Of a DNA stretch of 39,955 nucleotides, positions 1 through 7,347 are shown one piece after another (the first letter of the stretch is position 1; the number at the start of each line of letters is the position of its first letter). Source of the stretch: an uncultured Chryseobacterium sp. (lineage in GTDB: Bacteria > Bacteroidota > Bacteroidia > Flavobacteriales > Weeksellaceae). Under the pieces are notes generated by a model, which made no database searches, was not told the DNA's origin, and saw only the letters and a list, made by a program, of their open reading frames with translations. The position numbers and the translations under genes were made by a program. The stretch covers positions 1-39,955 of the forward strand of contig CAJYRQ010000007.1 of assembly GCA_913777465.1 (NCBI GenBank), given 5' to 3'.

Positions 1-537
1 GGTGAAAAAAGATATTTTGATAGTTTAAGAGTTCATAATGAGGATTTATATATCGAAGAGAAGACAAAAGCGCACAACGAAATTTTTAATCATCCTGAAA
101 AATTTTGCAATTTGTATATAGATTCTACTAAAAGTAAAAATACATATTTTGCTACAAGTAGTAAAAACTTTATTACAGGTCATCCCGAAGCTCATATAAA
201 TGAAATAAAAAGTAGGAAGGAGCTTTTAAAAGAATTTTCCAGTAATACAGATATTATTAAAAAATTAAGTACAAGAAGTTCTATAAAAGCAAATCAATTT
301 AATTTGTGTACGGCAAAAGTCCTGGATCTGGCAGAGTATGATAAACATACAAATGAATGTGAGATAGGTGTTGTCTATTTTTCAGAGATTGTATTTGATC
401 CTTCTAAAAAAAGAGCATTAGTTTTTGTTGACCATCGGATAAAAAAAGATTATTACGGTAGAAATGCTGTATTTAAACTAAGATTGCATGATAATTATTG
501 GGAAATAGAAGATTTTACGTTAGTGTCAACTTCCTAA
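1..537 (+). CDS. Unrecognised protein, 5' end cut by the window
   Basis: The frame is open from the first base to a TAA at 535-537, so at least 178 residues are visible and the true start lies outside the window. A TTG at 112 is only an internal codon. The visible part is rich in Lys, Asn and Tyr, with no membrane segment and no motif I can name. The C-terminal third alternates hydrophobic and charged residues (SEIVFDPSKKRALVFVDHR, then NYWEIEDF). That layout is seen in small Flavobacteriia hypothetical proteins whose last beta strands carry a tryptophan. The gene is very AT-rich and is followed by a strong terminator at 635-670 and then an Rhs remnant. Small AT-rich genes beside Rhs fragments are often immunity or toxin genes, so that role is possible, but nothing in the residues proves it. 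Confidence 0.6.
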   Translation, partial: GEKRYFDSLRVHNEDLYIEEKTKAHNEIFNHPEKFCNLYIDSTKSKNTYFATSSKNFITGHPEAHINEIKSRKELLKEFSSNTDIIKKLSTRSSIKANQFNLCTAKVLDLAEYDKHTNECEIGVVYFSEIVFDPSKKRALVFVDHRIKKDYYGRNAVFKLRLHDNYWEIEDFTLVSTS

Positions 538-634
538 TTTCCGGCTCTTTGGTAATGTATCAAAATTTAGTGATGATAGATTTTAAATAATTAACTCATT
601 GAATTTTAACAATCATTAAAAATGAATTATTAAC

Positions 635-670
635 AACACGAGTAAGGATTCTTTACTCGTGTTTGTTTTA
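635..670 (+). terminator. Rho-independent terminator after the partial gene
   Basis: A perfect 11-bp stem (635-645 with 653-663) closes a 7-nt loop and is followed by TGTTTTA. It lies 98 bases past the stop of the partial gene. Confidence 0.75.
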
Positions 671-770
671 GTCGAAAAAAATATATGCAAATGGTTGAAG
701 ATCATTCCTCGGTATCAGATTTAGTGATAAGGGTAAAAACAAGACTTATTTAAAAAAAATAGGGTTTTAG

Positions 771-974
771 TACCGCAACATTCGTCACCAATTCCAGGGC
801 AATGTAACCCAATTTTTCCTAAATTTACCATTCGGGGAAACGATGCTGGAGCAGATGGACGGTTCTTATAACAACCCGTATAAGTTTACTGCCAAAAAGC
901 GGAATAAAGGATTTCTGTTTTTAATGATAAAGCGAACGTTCAGATTTCATCCTGACAATGAGCAATACATATGA
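771..974 (+). pseudogene. Decayed Rhs-core fragment
   Basis: The frame beginning after the TAG at 768-770 reads QFQGNVTQFF, then LNLPFGETMLEQMDG, then YNNPYKF. This is the usual end of an Rhs/YD-repeat core in Bacteroidota (a PFGE motif, then NPYKFN-KELD-ETG-YYYGARYYDP). Here the KELDEETG part is garbled to KKRNKGFLF and the YYYGARYY part is lost, and a TGA follows at 972-974. There is no start codon and no upstream YD repeats, so this is a remnant rather than a gene. Together with the AT-rich gene to its left it suggests the edge of an old polymorphic-toxin locus. The rest of the 538-1056 gap holds only the terminator and AT-rich sequence without further signals. Confidence 0.6.
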
Positions 975-1056
975 TAATTAATTGTTCAAAAATATCTGCA
1001 AAAACTGCGAGAAAAGCCTGCGTCATCCGGCATCCTTCTTCCAGCCCTTTTATAAG

Positions 1057-1950
1057 TTATTTCTTTCTCCTGTTCCTCCATTTCCTCCAAAGGAACACCA
1101 TTACCGGAACCAGCAGGAAGAATGGCCACAACGAAATAATGCCCAAAAAGAATTCGACGAAACTGTTCCAGCCTTCCGTTAAGGAATCGCCGAACCGGTT
1201 TCCGAAACCGATTCGTGATGTCGCTGAGCTTCTCACTTTTTCTTTATACAGGCTCAGGTTGAGGGTGCTGTAGTTTACCCGGTCGTCGATAAAACGGAGA
1301 CGGCCTTCCGATACATCGATTTCGTCTTCCAAAGCGCGGATGTTTTCCTGGATTTCCAGCATGTCCTTTGTTGTTTTGGCGCTTTTCAGCATTTCCCTGT
1401 ATTTTTCAAGATAAATTTTCTTGTTGGCAAGCTTGATCGAAACATCGGTGTACTCCTCCGTGACATCATCAGACGATATGTTTTTGGACAGAACGGAGCC
1501 GATGCCGTTTGAAAATGAATTGATCAGGGCATCGAAATTTTGGTGCGGAACCCGGATGGTCAGATCCAGGTTTTCATCAACATCCGTATTCCGGAACTCT
1601 TCTTTCTGGAGGTATGCTTTGTTACTTTTGAGAATGGTATTTATTTGTTCCCTGGTTTTTTGAACGTCACCCACCTGGATTTTCATATCCCCATTCTTAA
1701 TGATCTTTTTTGAAACCGTTTGGTTATTTACAGGATGGTTTTGATCAGAATCGGAATTGTCTGCAACAGCATGGAGAGGCTCTTCTTCTCGTGGAGGAGG
1801 TGGTGGTATCTCAGCATTTTGTGGTTTTGCAGACATTATTTTATCTTCCTCGACCACATCGACCAGGTTGGCGGCATCAAAGGATTGGGATTCGTTTTTC
1901 CTGCAATGGATCAGGGTCAAAAAACAGAAGCACAGAAGTAATTTTTTCAT
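1057..1950 (-). CDS. DUF4349 domain lipoprotein
   Basis: The 297-residue product starts with a lipoprotein signal (MKKLLLCFCFLTLIHC, lipidated Cys at residue 16). A Pro-rich, acidic linker follows at roughly 30-80. The DUF4349 domain covers about 80-288: the motif region IIKNGDMKIQVGDV, a pair of helical segments likely to form a coiled coil (about 180-225, RALEDEIDVSEGRL) and the NYSTLNLSLY strand. It ends with one hydrophobic segment at about 262-288 and a basic tail, so the protein is probably held at a membrane by both ends. Length is normal for the family, whose function is unknown. It stands alone on the minus strand, divergent from the DUF2891 gene. Confidence 0.85.
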   Translation of the reverse strand: MKKLLLCFCFLTLIHCRKNESQSFDAANLVDVVEEDKIMSAKPQNAEIPPPPPREEEPLHAVADNSDSDQNHPVNNQTVSKKIIKNGDMKIQVGDVQKTREQINTILKSNKAYLQKEEFRNTDVDENLDLTIRVPHQNFDALINSFSNGIGSVLSKNISSDDVTEEYTDVSIKLANKKIYLEKYREMLKSAKTTKDMLEIQENIRALEDEIDVSEGRLRFIDDRVNYSTLNLSLYKEKVRSSATSRIGFGNRFGDSLTEGWNSFVEFFLGIISLWPFFLLVPVMVFLWRKWRNRRKK

Positions 1951-2077
1951 GAATAAAAGTTTTCATCAGTTACATCAAAAATTATGCTTGAACAACTCTT
2001 ACGGAGTAAACTTTTACAAGTGATTAATATTCTTTTATGTGAGCGTAAAGTTGACAATAATTTTATATTTTTAAAAC

Positions 2078-3145
2078 ATGAAAAAATGTCTTCTAGCGTT
2101 TGTGTTTTCCCCGTTTCTGATGTTCGCCCAGGAAATTCCCAAACTTACCGATGAGATGGCTGTTAAATTATCCGAAAAGCCGTTGCACTGCATCAATCAG
2201 GAATATCCTAACAAGACCGCACATATCATCAATACGGCCAACGAGGTTTCTTTAAGCCCGAAAGACCTGCATCCCAGTTTTTATGGCTGTTTCGACTGGC
2301 ACAGTTCGGTTCACGGGCACTGGATGCTGGTGCGTCTGCTGAAGACGAAACCCAATTTGTCCGTGGCGAAAGACATTGAAGCAATCCTTGATAATTCCTT
2401 TAAAAAAGAAAACCTGCAGACCGAGGCCGATTATTTCACCAAATATCAGTTAACCGGAACTTTTGAAAGGACCTATGGGTGGGCCTGGCTCTTAAAGCTG
2501 GATGAAGAGCTGGCGACCTGGAATGATCCTAAGGCTAAAGTCTGGCATCAGAACCTGAAGCCGTTGACTGACAAAATCCTGAGTTCCTGGAAAACCTTTT
2601 TACCGAAACAGACCTATCCCAACCGGACGGGCGTTCATCCGAACACGGCCTTCGCCATGGTTTTTGCACTGGACTGGGCACGGGCTACAGGGGATAAGGA
2701 TTTTGAAAAACAATTGGTTGAAAAAGCCAGGTATTTTTATCTGAATAATACCAAAACGCCTGCTTACCTGGAGCCGGACGGATCGGATTTCTTTTCGCCG
2801 AGCCTGGAGATTGCCGACCTGATGCGGCGGGTGCTGCCGCAGAAAGAATTCGTCGTATGGCTGAATCAGTTTTACGAAAAAAGAAGCCTTGAAAATATTG
2901 AAAAAATCCCGGTGGTAAGCGATCTGTCGGATTATCAGACGGTCCATCTTGTGGGGCTGTCCTTTACCCGGGCGTGGTGCATGAAAGGCATTGCCAAATC
3001 ACTTCCCGCAAACCATCCCTTGAAAAAAGAATTTGAAAAAACAGCGGTCCGGTTTTTAAACAACGGTCTGCCCTTGCTTTTCCAGGGAAACTACGGCGGC
3101 GACCACTGGCTGGCGAGTTTTGCCGTTTATGCTTTGGAAGAGTGA
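2078..3145 (+). CDS. DUF2891 family protein, secreted
   Basis: 355 residues. Residues 1-17 are a cleavable signal peptide ending MFAQE, so the protein is likely periplasmic. The rest matches the DUF2891 family. Recognisable blocks are LHPSFYGCFDWHSSVHGHWML near 64-84, a central TYGWAWLLKL, HPNTAF near 190, DGSDFFSPSL, and the C-terminal GGDHWLASFAVYAL. These conserved His, Trp and Asp clusters suggest an alpha/alpha-toroid enzyme, possibly acting on sugars, but no activity is established for the family to my knowledge. The gene is a single unit with a 210-base gap after it that holds a heptamer array. A weak AT-rich promoter lies just upstream (TTG near 2050, TATATTTT near 2065). Confidence 0.85.
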   Translation: MKKCLLAFVFSPFLMFAQEIPKLTDEMAVKLSEKPLHCINQEYPNKTAHIINTANEVSLSPKDLHPSFYGCFDWHSSVHGHWMLVRLLKTKPNLSVAKDIEAILDNSFKKENLQTEADYFTKYQLTGTFERTYGWAWLLKLDEELATWNDPKAKVWHQNLKPLTDKILSSWKTFLPKQTYPNRTGVHPNTAFAMVFALDWARATGDKDFEKQLVEKARYFYLNNTKTPAYLEPDGSDFFSPSLEIADLMRRVLPQKEFVVWLNQFYEKRSLENIEKIPVVSDLSDYQTVHLVGLSFTRAWCMKGIAKSLPANHPLKKEFEKTAVRFLNNGLPLLFQGNYGGDHWLASFAVYALEE

Positions 3146-3323
3146 TACAGAGTAGAAGAAAACGGAAGTATTACACATTTGAAATAATTTTAATTGAAAC
3201 CGTAATGGCAGACAAATTTTATGACCAACATGATGCTTAATTTTAAGAAAAACAAGCCGCTTCAAATAAAAAAATAAAAAATTCCAAGATTAAATTAAAA
3301 GCTAAATTAATGCATTAACTTTT

Positions 3324-3357
3324 ATTACTCATTACTCATTACTCATTACTCATTACT
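3324..3357 (+). repeat. Heptamer array, ATTACTC x 4.9
   Basis: Four exact copies of ATTACTC in register (3324, 3331, 3338, 3345) and a six-base partial copy. The last bases overlap the stop codon (3358-3356, minus strand) of the Mpo1-like gene. Apart from this array, the 3146-3355 gap shows nothing distinct. Confidence 0.95.
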
Positions 3358-3838
3358 AATATCTGATCCCCAGTTTCTTCAGAATAAAGCTCAGCAGCCA
3401 GATCGGCCCGACCAGAAGGAACTGCAGGTCTTTAAGGAAAGAGGGCTTCTTGCCTTCGATCTTGTGACCGACAAACTGTAAAATCCAGGTGGCAATGAAA
3501 ACCGAAAGGTACACCATCCAGGAATCTCCTTTGAAACGGATATTGATTCCGTAAGCAAAGCTCTCCATTAAAATCATGACGAAGAACATAATAAGGCTGA
3601 TCAGTACAGAAAGCCTCATGTAAAAAATAGTAACCAGCCCGATGGCAATAAAGCTTACATAACTGATTTCGCCGATGTACCGGAAACCGACGGCCTTTGA
3701 CGGAATGATGGAAATAAACCCGAGGATCGTCCAGAAAATCAGCGGTACACAGATCCAGTGGATCAGCTTGTTGGTGGCATTCCTGTGGCTTTCGGCGTAT
3801 TCTGCAAACAGTAAATCGATCTTTCTCATATCGGTCAT
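3356..3838 (-). CDS. Mpo1-like (DUF962) membrane protein
   Basis: 160 residues. The N-terminus (RKIDLLFAEYAESHRNATNKLIHWICVPLIFW) is the signature of the DUF962/Mpo1 family, with the conserved His residues in SHRN and IHW; a further His lies near the C-terminus in VGHKIEGKKP. Four or five hydrophobic segments fill the rest. Yeast Mpo1 is an Fe(II)-dependent dioxygenase that shortens 2-hydroxy fatty acids, and bacterial relatives are assumed to act on membrane lipids. Whether this copy does so is inference. The start could be Met1 (3838) or Met4 (3829). The gene is divergent from the AraC gene, with about 60 bases shared between the two starts. Confidence 0.85.
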   Translation of the reverse strand: MTDMRKIDLLFAEYAESHRNATNKLIHWICVPLIFWTILGFISIIPSKAVGFRYIGEISYVSFIAIGLVTIFYMRLSVLISLIMFFVMILMESFAYGINIRFKGDSWMVYLSVFIATWILQFVGHKIEGKKPSFLKDLQFLLVGPIWLLSFILKKLGIRY

Positions 3839-3864
3839 TTGGAAAATACTAAAATAATAAATTT

Positions 3865-3895
3865 TTGCAATCGGCGGGCATATTGCTTACATTTG
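3865..3895 (+). promoter_or_regulatory. Promoter for the AraC gene, probably leaderless mRNA
   Basis: TTG at 3865-3867, a 20-nt spacer, then TACATTTG at 3888-3895 fits the Bacteroidota sigma-A consensus. The start codon at 3900 is four bases after the box, about where transcription should begin. Confidence 0.65.
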
Positions 3896-3899
3896 TCTT

Positions 3900-4745
3900 A
3901 TGTCTGTCCTGGAAAAATTCGGCGTTGAGATTTTTACGCAACACAATATTTTCGAACGTATTGCGGTCGATAAGCCATTCCGGCCTGATAATCCGGCATT
4001 TATTTTTGTAAAAACCGGAACCATCAAACTCAAGCAGCATTTCCGGGACCTGGAGCTTTCCGCCAATATGTTTATGGTCACCGATCCGCAGACGGTATAC
4101 GAAATGATTTCCGTTAGCGACGATTTCCAGTCGAGAATGGTCTCCTACAAAAGGGAGTTTATTTCCGCTTTATCGCTGAAATTCAACCGGCTCATTACCT
4201 ACCGCTACTTCAGGCAGCAGATGAACATCGGGGTGCCTTTTGAGCCTGATGAAATGGAAGTGGTCTGGAAAAGCGTCAATTTCCTGAAATACATCCTGAA
4301 TTCGGAGACGGAAATGACGTATAAAAAAGAGATGGTGGAGCATCTGTTTTCCGTCTTCTGCTATCAGATGGCCGGCATTATTTCCAAAGAGGACAGCAAT
4401 TCCATGAGCCAGATGTCCAGACAGGAGGAAATCGTTTTTATTTTCCTCAATGACCTGGCCAAATACCACCAGAACGAACGCGGCCTGGAGTTTTATGCAC
4501 AACGGCAGTCGATGACAACCAGACATCTGTCAGCGGTCGTAAAGGACATCACGGGAAAATCTGCCAGTCAGGTAATTGCCCTGATTGTCATGAACGAGGC
4601 CAAAGTACTGCTGAATTCCTCAAATAAGCCTGTTTCGGAGATTTCTTCGATACTCGGGTTCAGCGATCAGTATTCGTTTTCCCATTTTTTCAAAAAGCAT
4701 CTCGGCGAAAGCCCCTCGGATTACCGGAAACAGTTCGAAAACTGA
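3900..4745 (+). CDS. AraC family transcriptional regulator
   Basis: 281 residues. The C-terminal ~95 residues are an AraC/HTH_18 DNA-binding domain: a first helix-turn-helix around SMTTRHLSAVVKDITGKS and the second in VSEISSILGFSDQYSFSHFF, ending KKHLGESPSDYRKQF, all classic for the family. The N-terminal ~170 residues look like a cupin-type sensing domain (FVKTGTIKLKQHFRDLELSANMFMV). No other Met occurs before residue 58, which supports the ATG at 3900. It lies directly upstream of, and codirectional with, the tripartite efflux operon, so it is a plausible regulator of that operon. This is a common arrangement but is not shown by the sequence. Confidence 0.9.
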   Translation: MSVLEKFGVEIFTQHNIFERIAVDKPFRPDNPAFIFVKTGTIKLKQHFRDLELSANMFMVTDPQTVYEMISVSDDFQSRMVSYKREFISALSLKFNRLITYRYFRQQMNIGVPFEPDEMEVVWKSVNFLKYILNSETEMTYKKEMVEHLFSVFCYQMAGIISKEDSNSMSQMSRQEEIVFIFLNDLAKYHQNERGLEFYAQRQSMTTRHLSAVVKDITGKSASQVIALIVMNEAKVLLNSSNKPVSEISSILGFSDQYSFSHFFKKHLGESPSDYRKQFEN

Positions 4746-4784
4746 AATCTTACATTTGAACATCTTTTTCCAATTCTTAAACAT

Positions 4785-4814
4785 TTGTTTGAGCTTCTTG
4801 CTGCCCTACCTTTG
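4785..4814 (+). promoter_or_regulatory. Promoter of the efflux operon
   Basis: TTG at 4785-4787, a 19-nt spacer and TACCTTTG at 4807-4814 match the Bacteroidota consensus. The tolC-like start is 21 bases further on. Confidence 0.75.
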
Positions 4815-4834
4815 TATCCGTAAAACAAGGTAAA

Positions 4835-6145
4835 ATGGTTAAGAACATAAAAACAGCGCTATCCCTCGCGATAGCCTTATTTCCTGCGCTGTTTTTTGCA
4901 CAGGAAATAAAACAGATGACCGCCGGTGAGGCAGCCGAACTCGCCGTACAGAATCATCAGCAATTAAAAGTTTCGGCACAGAATATCGACATTGCCAGAC
5001 AAAGCAAAAACATTGTAAAGCTTCAGAAGCTTCCTACGATCACCGCTTCGACCAGTCAGTTTTATCTGGGTGATGCCGTAGCCATTGACAAAGATTTTTC
5101 CAATTCTATCAACATCCCGATGCCGCATTACGGAAGTTCCTATGCAGTTCAGGCTACCCAGCTGATCTTTAAAGGCGGGTTGGTCAACCGGTCCATCGAA
5201 TTGGCCGGACTTCGTGAGCAGCTTTCGGAGCTGGACCTGGAAAAGAACAAACAGGATGTGAAATTTTTGGTGATTTCCAACTACCTGGATGTCTATAAAA
5301 TCCTGAACCAGCAGGAAGTTTTTCAGAACAATAAAAAGCTCGCGCAGGAACGGCTGAAAAACATTCAGAAATTCTATCAGCAGGGAATGGTGACGCGGAA
5401 TGAAGTGATCCGGGGTGAACTGGCCATCAAAAACCTGGACCAGGGAATTTTAACCTTGGTCAATAACAGAAAGATCCTCAATTACAATTTAAACCTCGCG
5501 CTGGGATTGCCGGAAGATACCGAGATTATTCCCGTAGAAAGCCTCGACATCAAAGAAGCAGGAATCGGAATGCTGTACTATATGAACCTAGCCCGTGAAA
5601 GCAACCCGTTGTTAAAATCAGCAAAAACCAATATTGAAGTTGCCGATAAGAACATCGACATCATTAAGACAGATAAAATGCCTACCGTAGCAGGTTTCGG
5701 AGGATACTCGGTCCAGCGGCCCATCACCACGAGAAATCCGGTGCTGGATATGTATTCCGGAGGATGGCAGACCGGGATTTCCATCAGCTATAACATCGAC
5801 AATTTGTATAAGACGAAAGAAAGGGTGAAGCTCGGAGAAATTCAGAAAAACCAGGCCGGTGATGCCCTGACGCTGACCCAACAAAATGTGGATATGGCTG
5901 TGAATGCAGCTTATGTAAAATACCAGGAAGCCATCCAGCAGGCTGAAATTCTGAATGATGCTAAAAAACTGGCGGAAGAAAACTATAAAATTACCGAAGC
6001 CAAGTACCTGAACCAGCTGGCCGTACAAGCGGAAATGACCGATGCCCAGAACCAGAAGCTTCAGTCTGAGCTCGATTATGCCAATGCGGAAATCAACGTA
6101 CTCTACCAGTATTACAATCTTTTAAAATCTACCGGAACCCTATAA
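4835..6145 (+). CDS. TolC family outer-membrane efflux channel
   Basis: 436 residues with a signal peptide (about 1-22, ending LFFAQ). Two homologous halves of long amphipathic helices follow, the TolC/OEP fold: helical blocks such as AAELAVQNHQQLKVSAQNIDIA and the C-terminal KKLAEENYKITEAKYLNQ. The last residues (INVLYQYYNLLKSTGTL) are typical of the family end. It would form the trimeric channel that lets a substrate leave through the outer membrane. It is the first gene of a three-gene operon, with the adaptor starting 16 bases after its stop. The substrate cannot be read from sequence. Confidence 0.93.
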   Translation: MVKNIKTALSLAIALFPALFFAQEIKQMTAGEAAELAVQNHQQLKVSAQNIDIARQSKNIVKLQKLPTITASTSQFYLGDAVAIDKDFSNSINIPMPHYGSSYAVQATQLIFKGGLVNRSIELAGLREQLSELDLEKNKQDVKFLVISNYLDVYKILNQQEVFQNNKKLAQERLKNIQKFYQQGMVTRNEVIRGELAIKNLDQGILTLVNNRKILNYNLNLALGLPEDTEIIPVESLDIKEAGIGMLYYMNLARESNPLLKSAKTNIEVADKNIDIIKTDKMPTVAGFGGYSVQRPITTRNPVLDMYSGGWQTGISISYNIDNLYKTKERVKLGEIQKNQAGDALTLTQQNVDMAVNAAYVKYQEAIQQAEILNDAKKLAEENYKITEAKYLNQLAVQAEMTDAQNQKLQSELDYANAEINVLYQYYNLLKSTGTL

Positions 6146-6161
6146 TTTAAAACTCAAAACA

Positions 6162-7277
6162 ATGGAAAACAAGGAACAGAATACCCAGCCTACACCGCAG
6201 GCTCCCGCTAAAACCGGTGCTGCGGCCAACAAAAAAGAAAGAAAGAAAAATAAAATAAAAGCAGCCGTTTCCAACATCGTCGTTTTTGCCTTGATCGGTT
6301 TCGGCCTGTACTGGCTGATAGCCCAATATTTCCACATCGGCGACAAAACCTATACGGAAGCAGCCCAGGTGGAGGAATTCATCAACCCGATCAACACGAG
6401 GGTTTCGGCTTATATTAAAGAAATTAAATTTATCGAACACCAGAAGGTAAAAAAAGGCGATACCCTGGTTGTCCTCGACGACCGTGAGATTCTGACGCAG
6501 ATCGGACAGGCGGAAGCGGCTTACCAGAACGCCCTGGCCCAGCGTGCGGCGACCAATTCATCCGTAAACACCGTTTCCAACAACGTGAGTGTGATGGAAT
6601 CCAATATGGCCGGTGCCAAAGCCCGTCTCTGGAATGCCGAACAGAATTTAAACCGGTACAAAAATTTATTAGCCTCCGAAGCGGTAACCCGGCAGCAGTA
6701 TGATCAGGTGAAAACCGAATATGATGCACAAAAAGCGGCTTATGAAACTTTAGTCAACCAAAAAAGATCCGCCAGCCTTTCTACCACAGAGGTGAAAAGT
6801 AAGTTCGGAATCATCGATGCGGAGATCAAAAGAACAAAATCTGCCCTGGATATGACGAAGATCAACCTTTCTTATACTGTCATCACCGCGCCTTATGACG
6901 GGGTGATGGGAAGAAGAACGATTTCCGAAGGACAGCTGATCCAGCCGGGACAACAGGTAGCGACCATCGTCCTGAACGGACAGAAATGGGTAACGGCCAA
7001 CTTCCTGGAAAGCCAGATGCCGAATGTGAAAATCGGTGAGAAAATGATGATGACGGCCGATGCTTTGGGCGGAAAGCAGTTTGAGGGCGTAGTAACCGCT
7101 ATTTCTGCCGCTACCGGTTCGCGGTATTCAAGCGTTCCGACAGACAATTCTACCGGAAACTTTATCAAAGTCCAGCAACGGATCCCGGTGCGTATCGAAT
7201 TTACCGCTGCCAATAAAAAAGAAGACATAGGCAAGCTGAGCGCGGGGATGAACATTAACGTAAATATTAACAAATAG
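6162..7277 (+). CDS. HlyD/EmrA family membrane-fusion adaptor
   Basis: 371 residues. A Pro/Lys/Ala-rich cytoplasmic tail (1-28) precedes one transmembrane helix (about 30-52, VVFALIGFGLYWLI). The first half of the lipoyl domain follows (VSAYIKEIKFIEHQKVKKGDTLVVLDD), then a long coiled-coil hairpin at about 110-215, and the second lipoyl half (ITAPYDGVMGRRTISEGQLIQPGQ). A beta-barrel domain ends NINVNINK. This is the EmrA layout. It should bridge the inner-membrane MFS pump to the TolC-like channel. Its stop lies inside a heptamer array that fills the gap to the pump gene. Confidence 0.93.
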   Translation: MENKEQNTQPTPQAPAKTGAAANKKERKKNKIKAAVSNIVVFALIGFGLYWLIAQYFHIGDKTYTEAAQVEEFINPINTRVSAYIKEIKFIEHQKVKKGDTLVVLDDREILTQIGQAEAAYQNALAQRAATNSSVNTVSNNVSVMESNMAGAKARLWNAEQNLNRYKNLLASEAVTRQQYDQVKTEYDAQKAAYETLVNQKRSASLSTTEVKSKFGIIDAEIKRTKSALDMTKINLSYTVITAPYDGVMGRRTISEGQLIQPGQQVATIVLNGQKWVTANFLESQMPNVKIGEKMMMTADALGGKQFEGVVTAISAATGSRYSSVPTDNSTGNFIKVQQRIPVRIEFTAANKKEDIGKLSAGMNINVNINK

Positions 7278-7336
7278 TCAATAGTCAATGGTGAATAGTC
7301 AATTTTAAATTCACCATTCACCATTGACTATTCACA
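7273..7336 (+). repeat. Mirrored heptamer array between adaptor and pump genes
   Basis: Words in strict 7-nt register are AATAGTC, AATAGTC, AATGGTG, AATAGTC, an 8-nt spacer AATTTTAA, then ATTCACC, ATTCACC, ATTGACT, ATTCACA. The right half is the inverse complement of the left. 7280-7296 and 7316-7332 form a perfect 17-bp inverted repeat. The adaptor stop codon (7275-7277) lies in the first word. Confidence 0.95.
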
Positions 7337-7347
7337 ACAAAAATATC

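Noticed and set aside
971-1273. Two overlapping plus-strand frames at 971-1273
   Set aside because: They run into the 3' end of the DUF4349 gene in antisense and share no features of a real protein.
3146-3355. AT-rich gap after the DUF2891 gene checked for an RNA gene
   Set aside because: No stable stem, promoter or tRNA-like fold; only the heptamer array.
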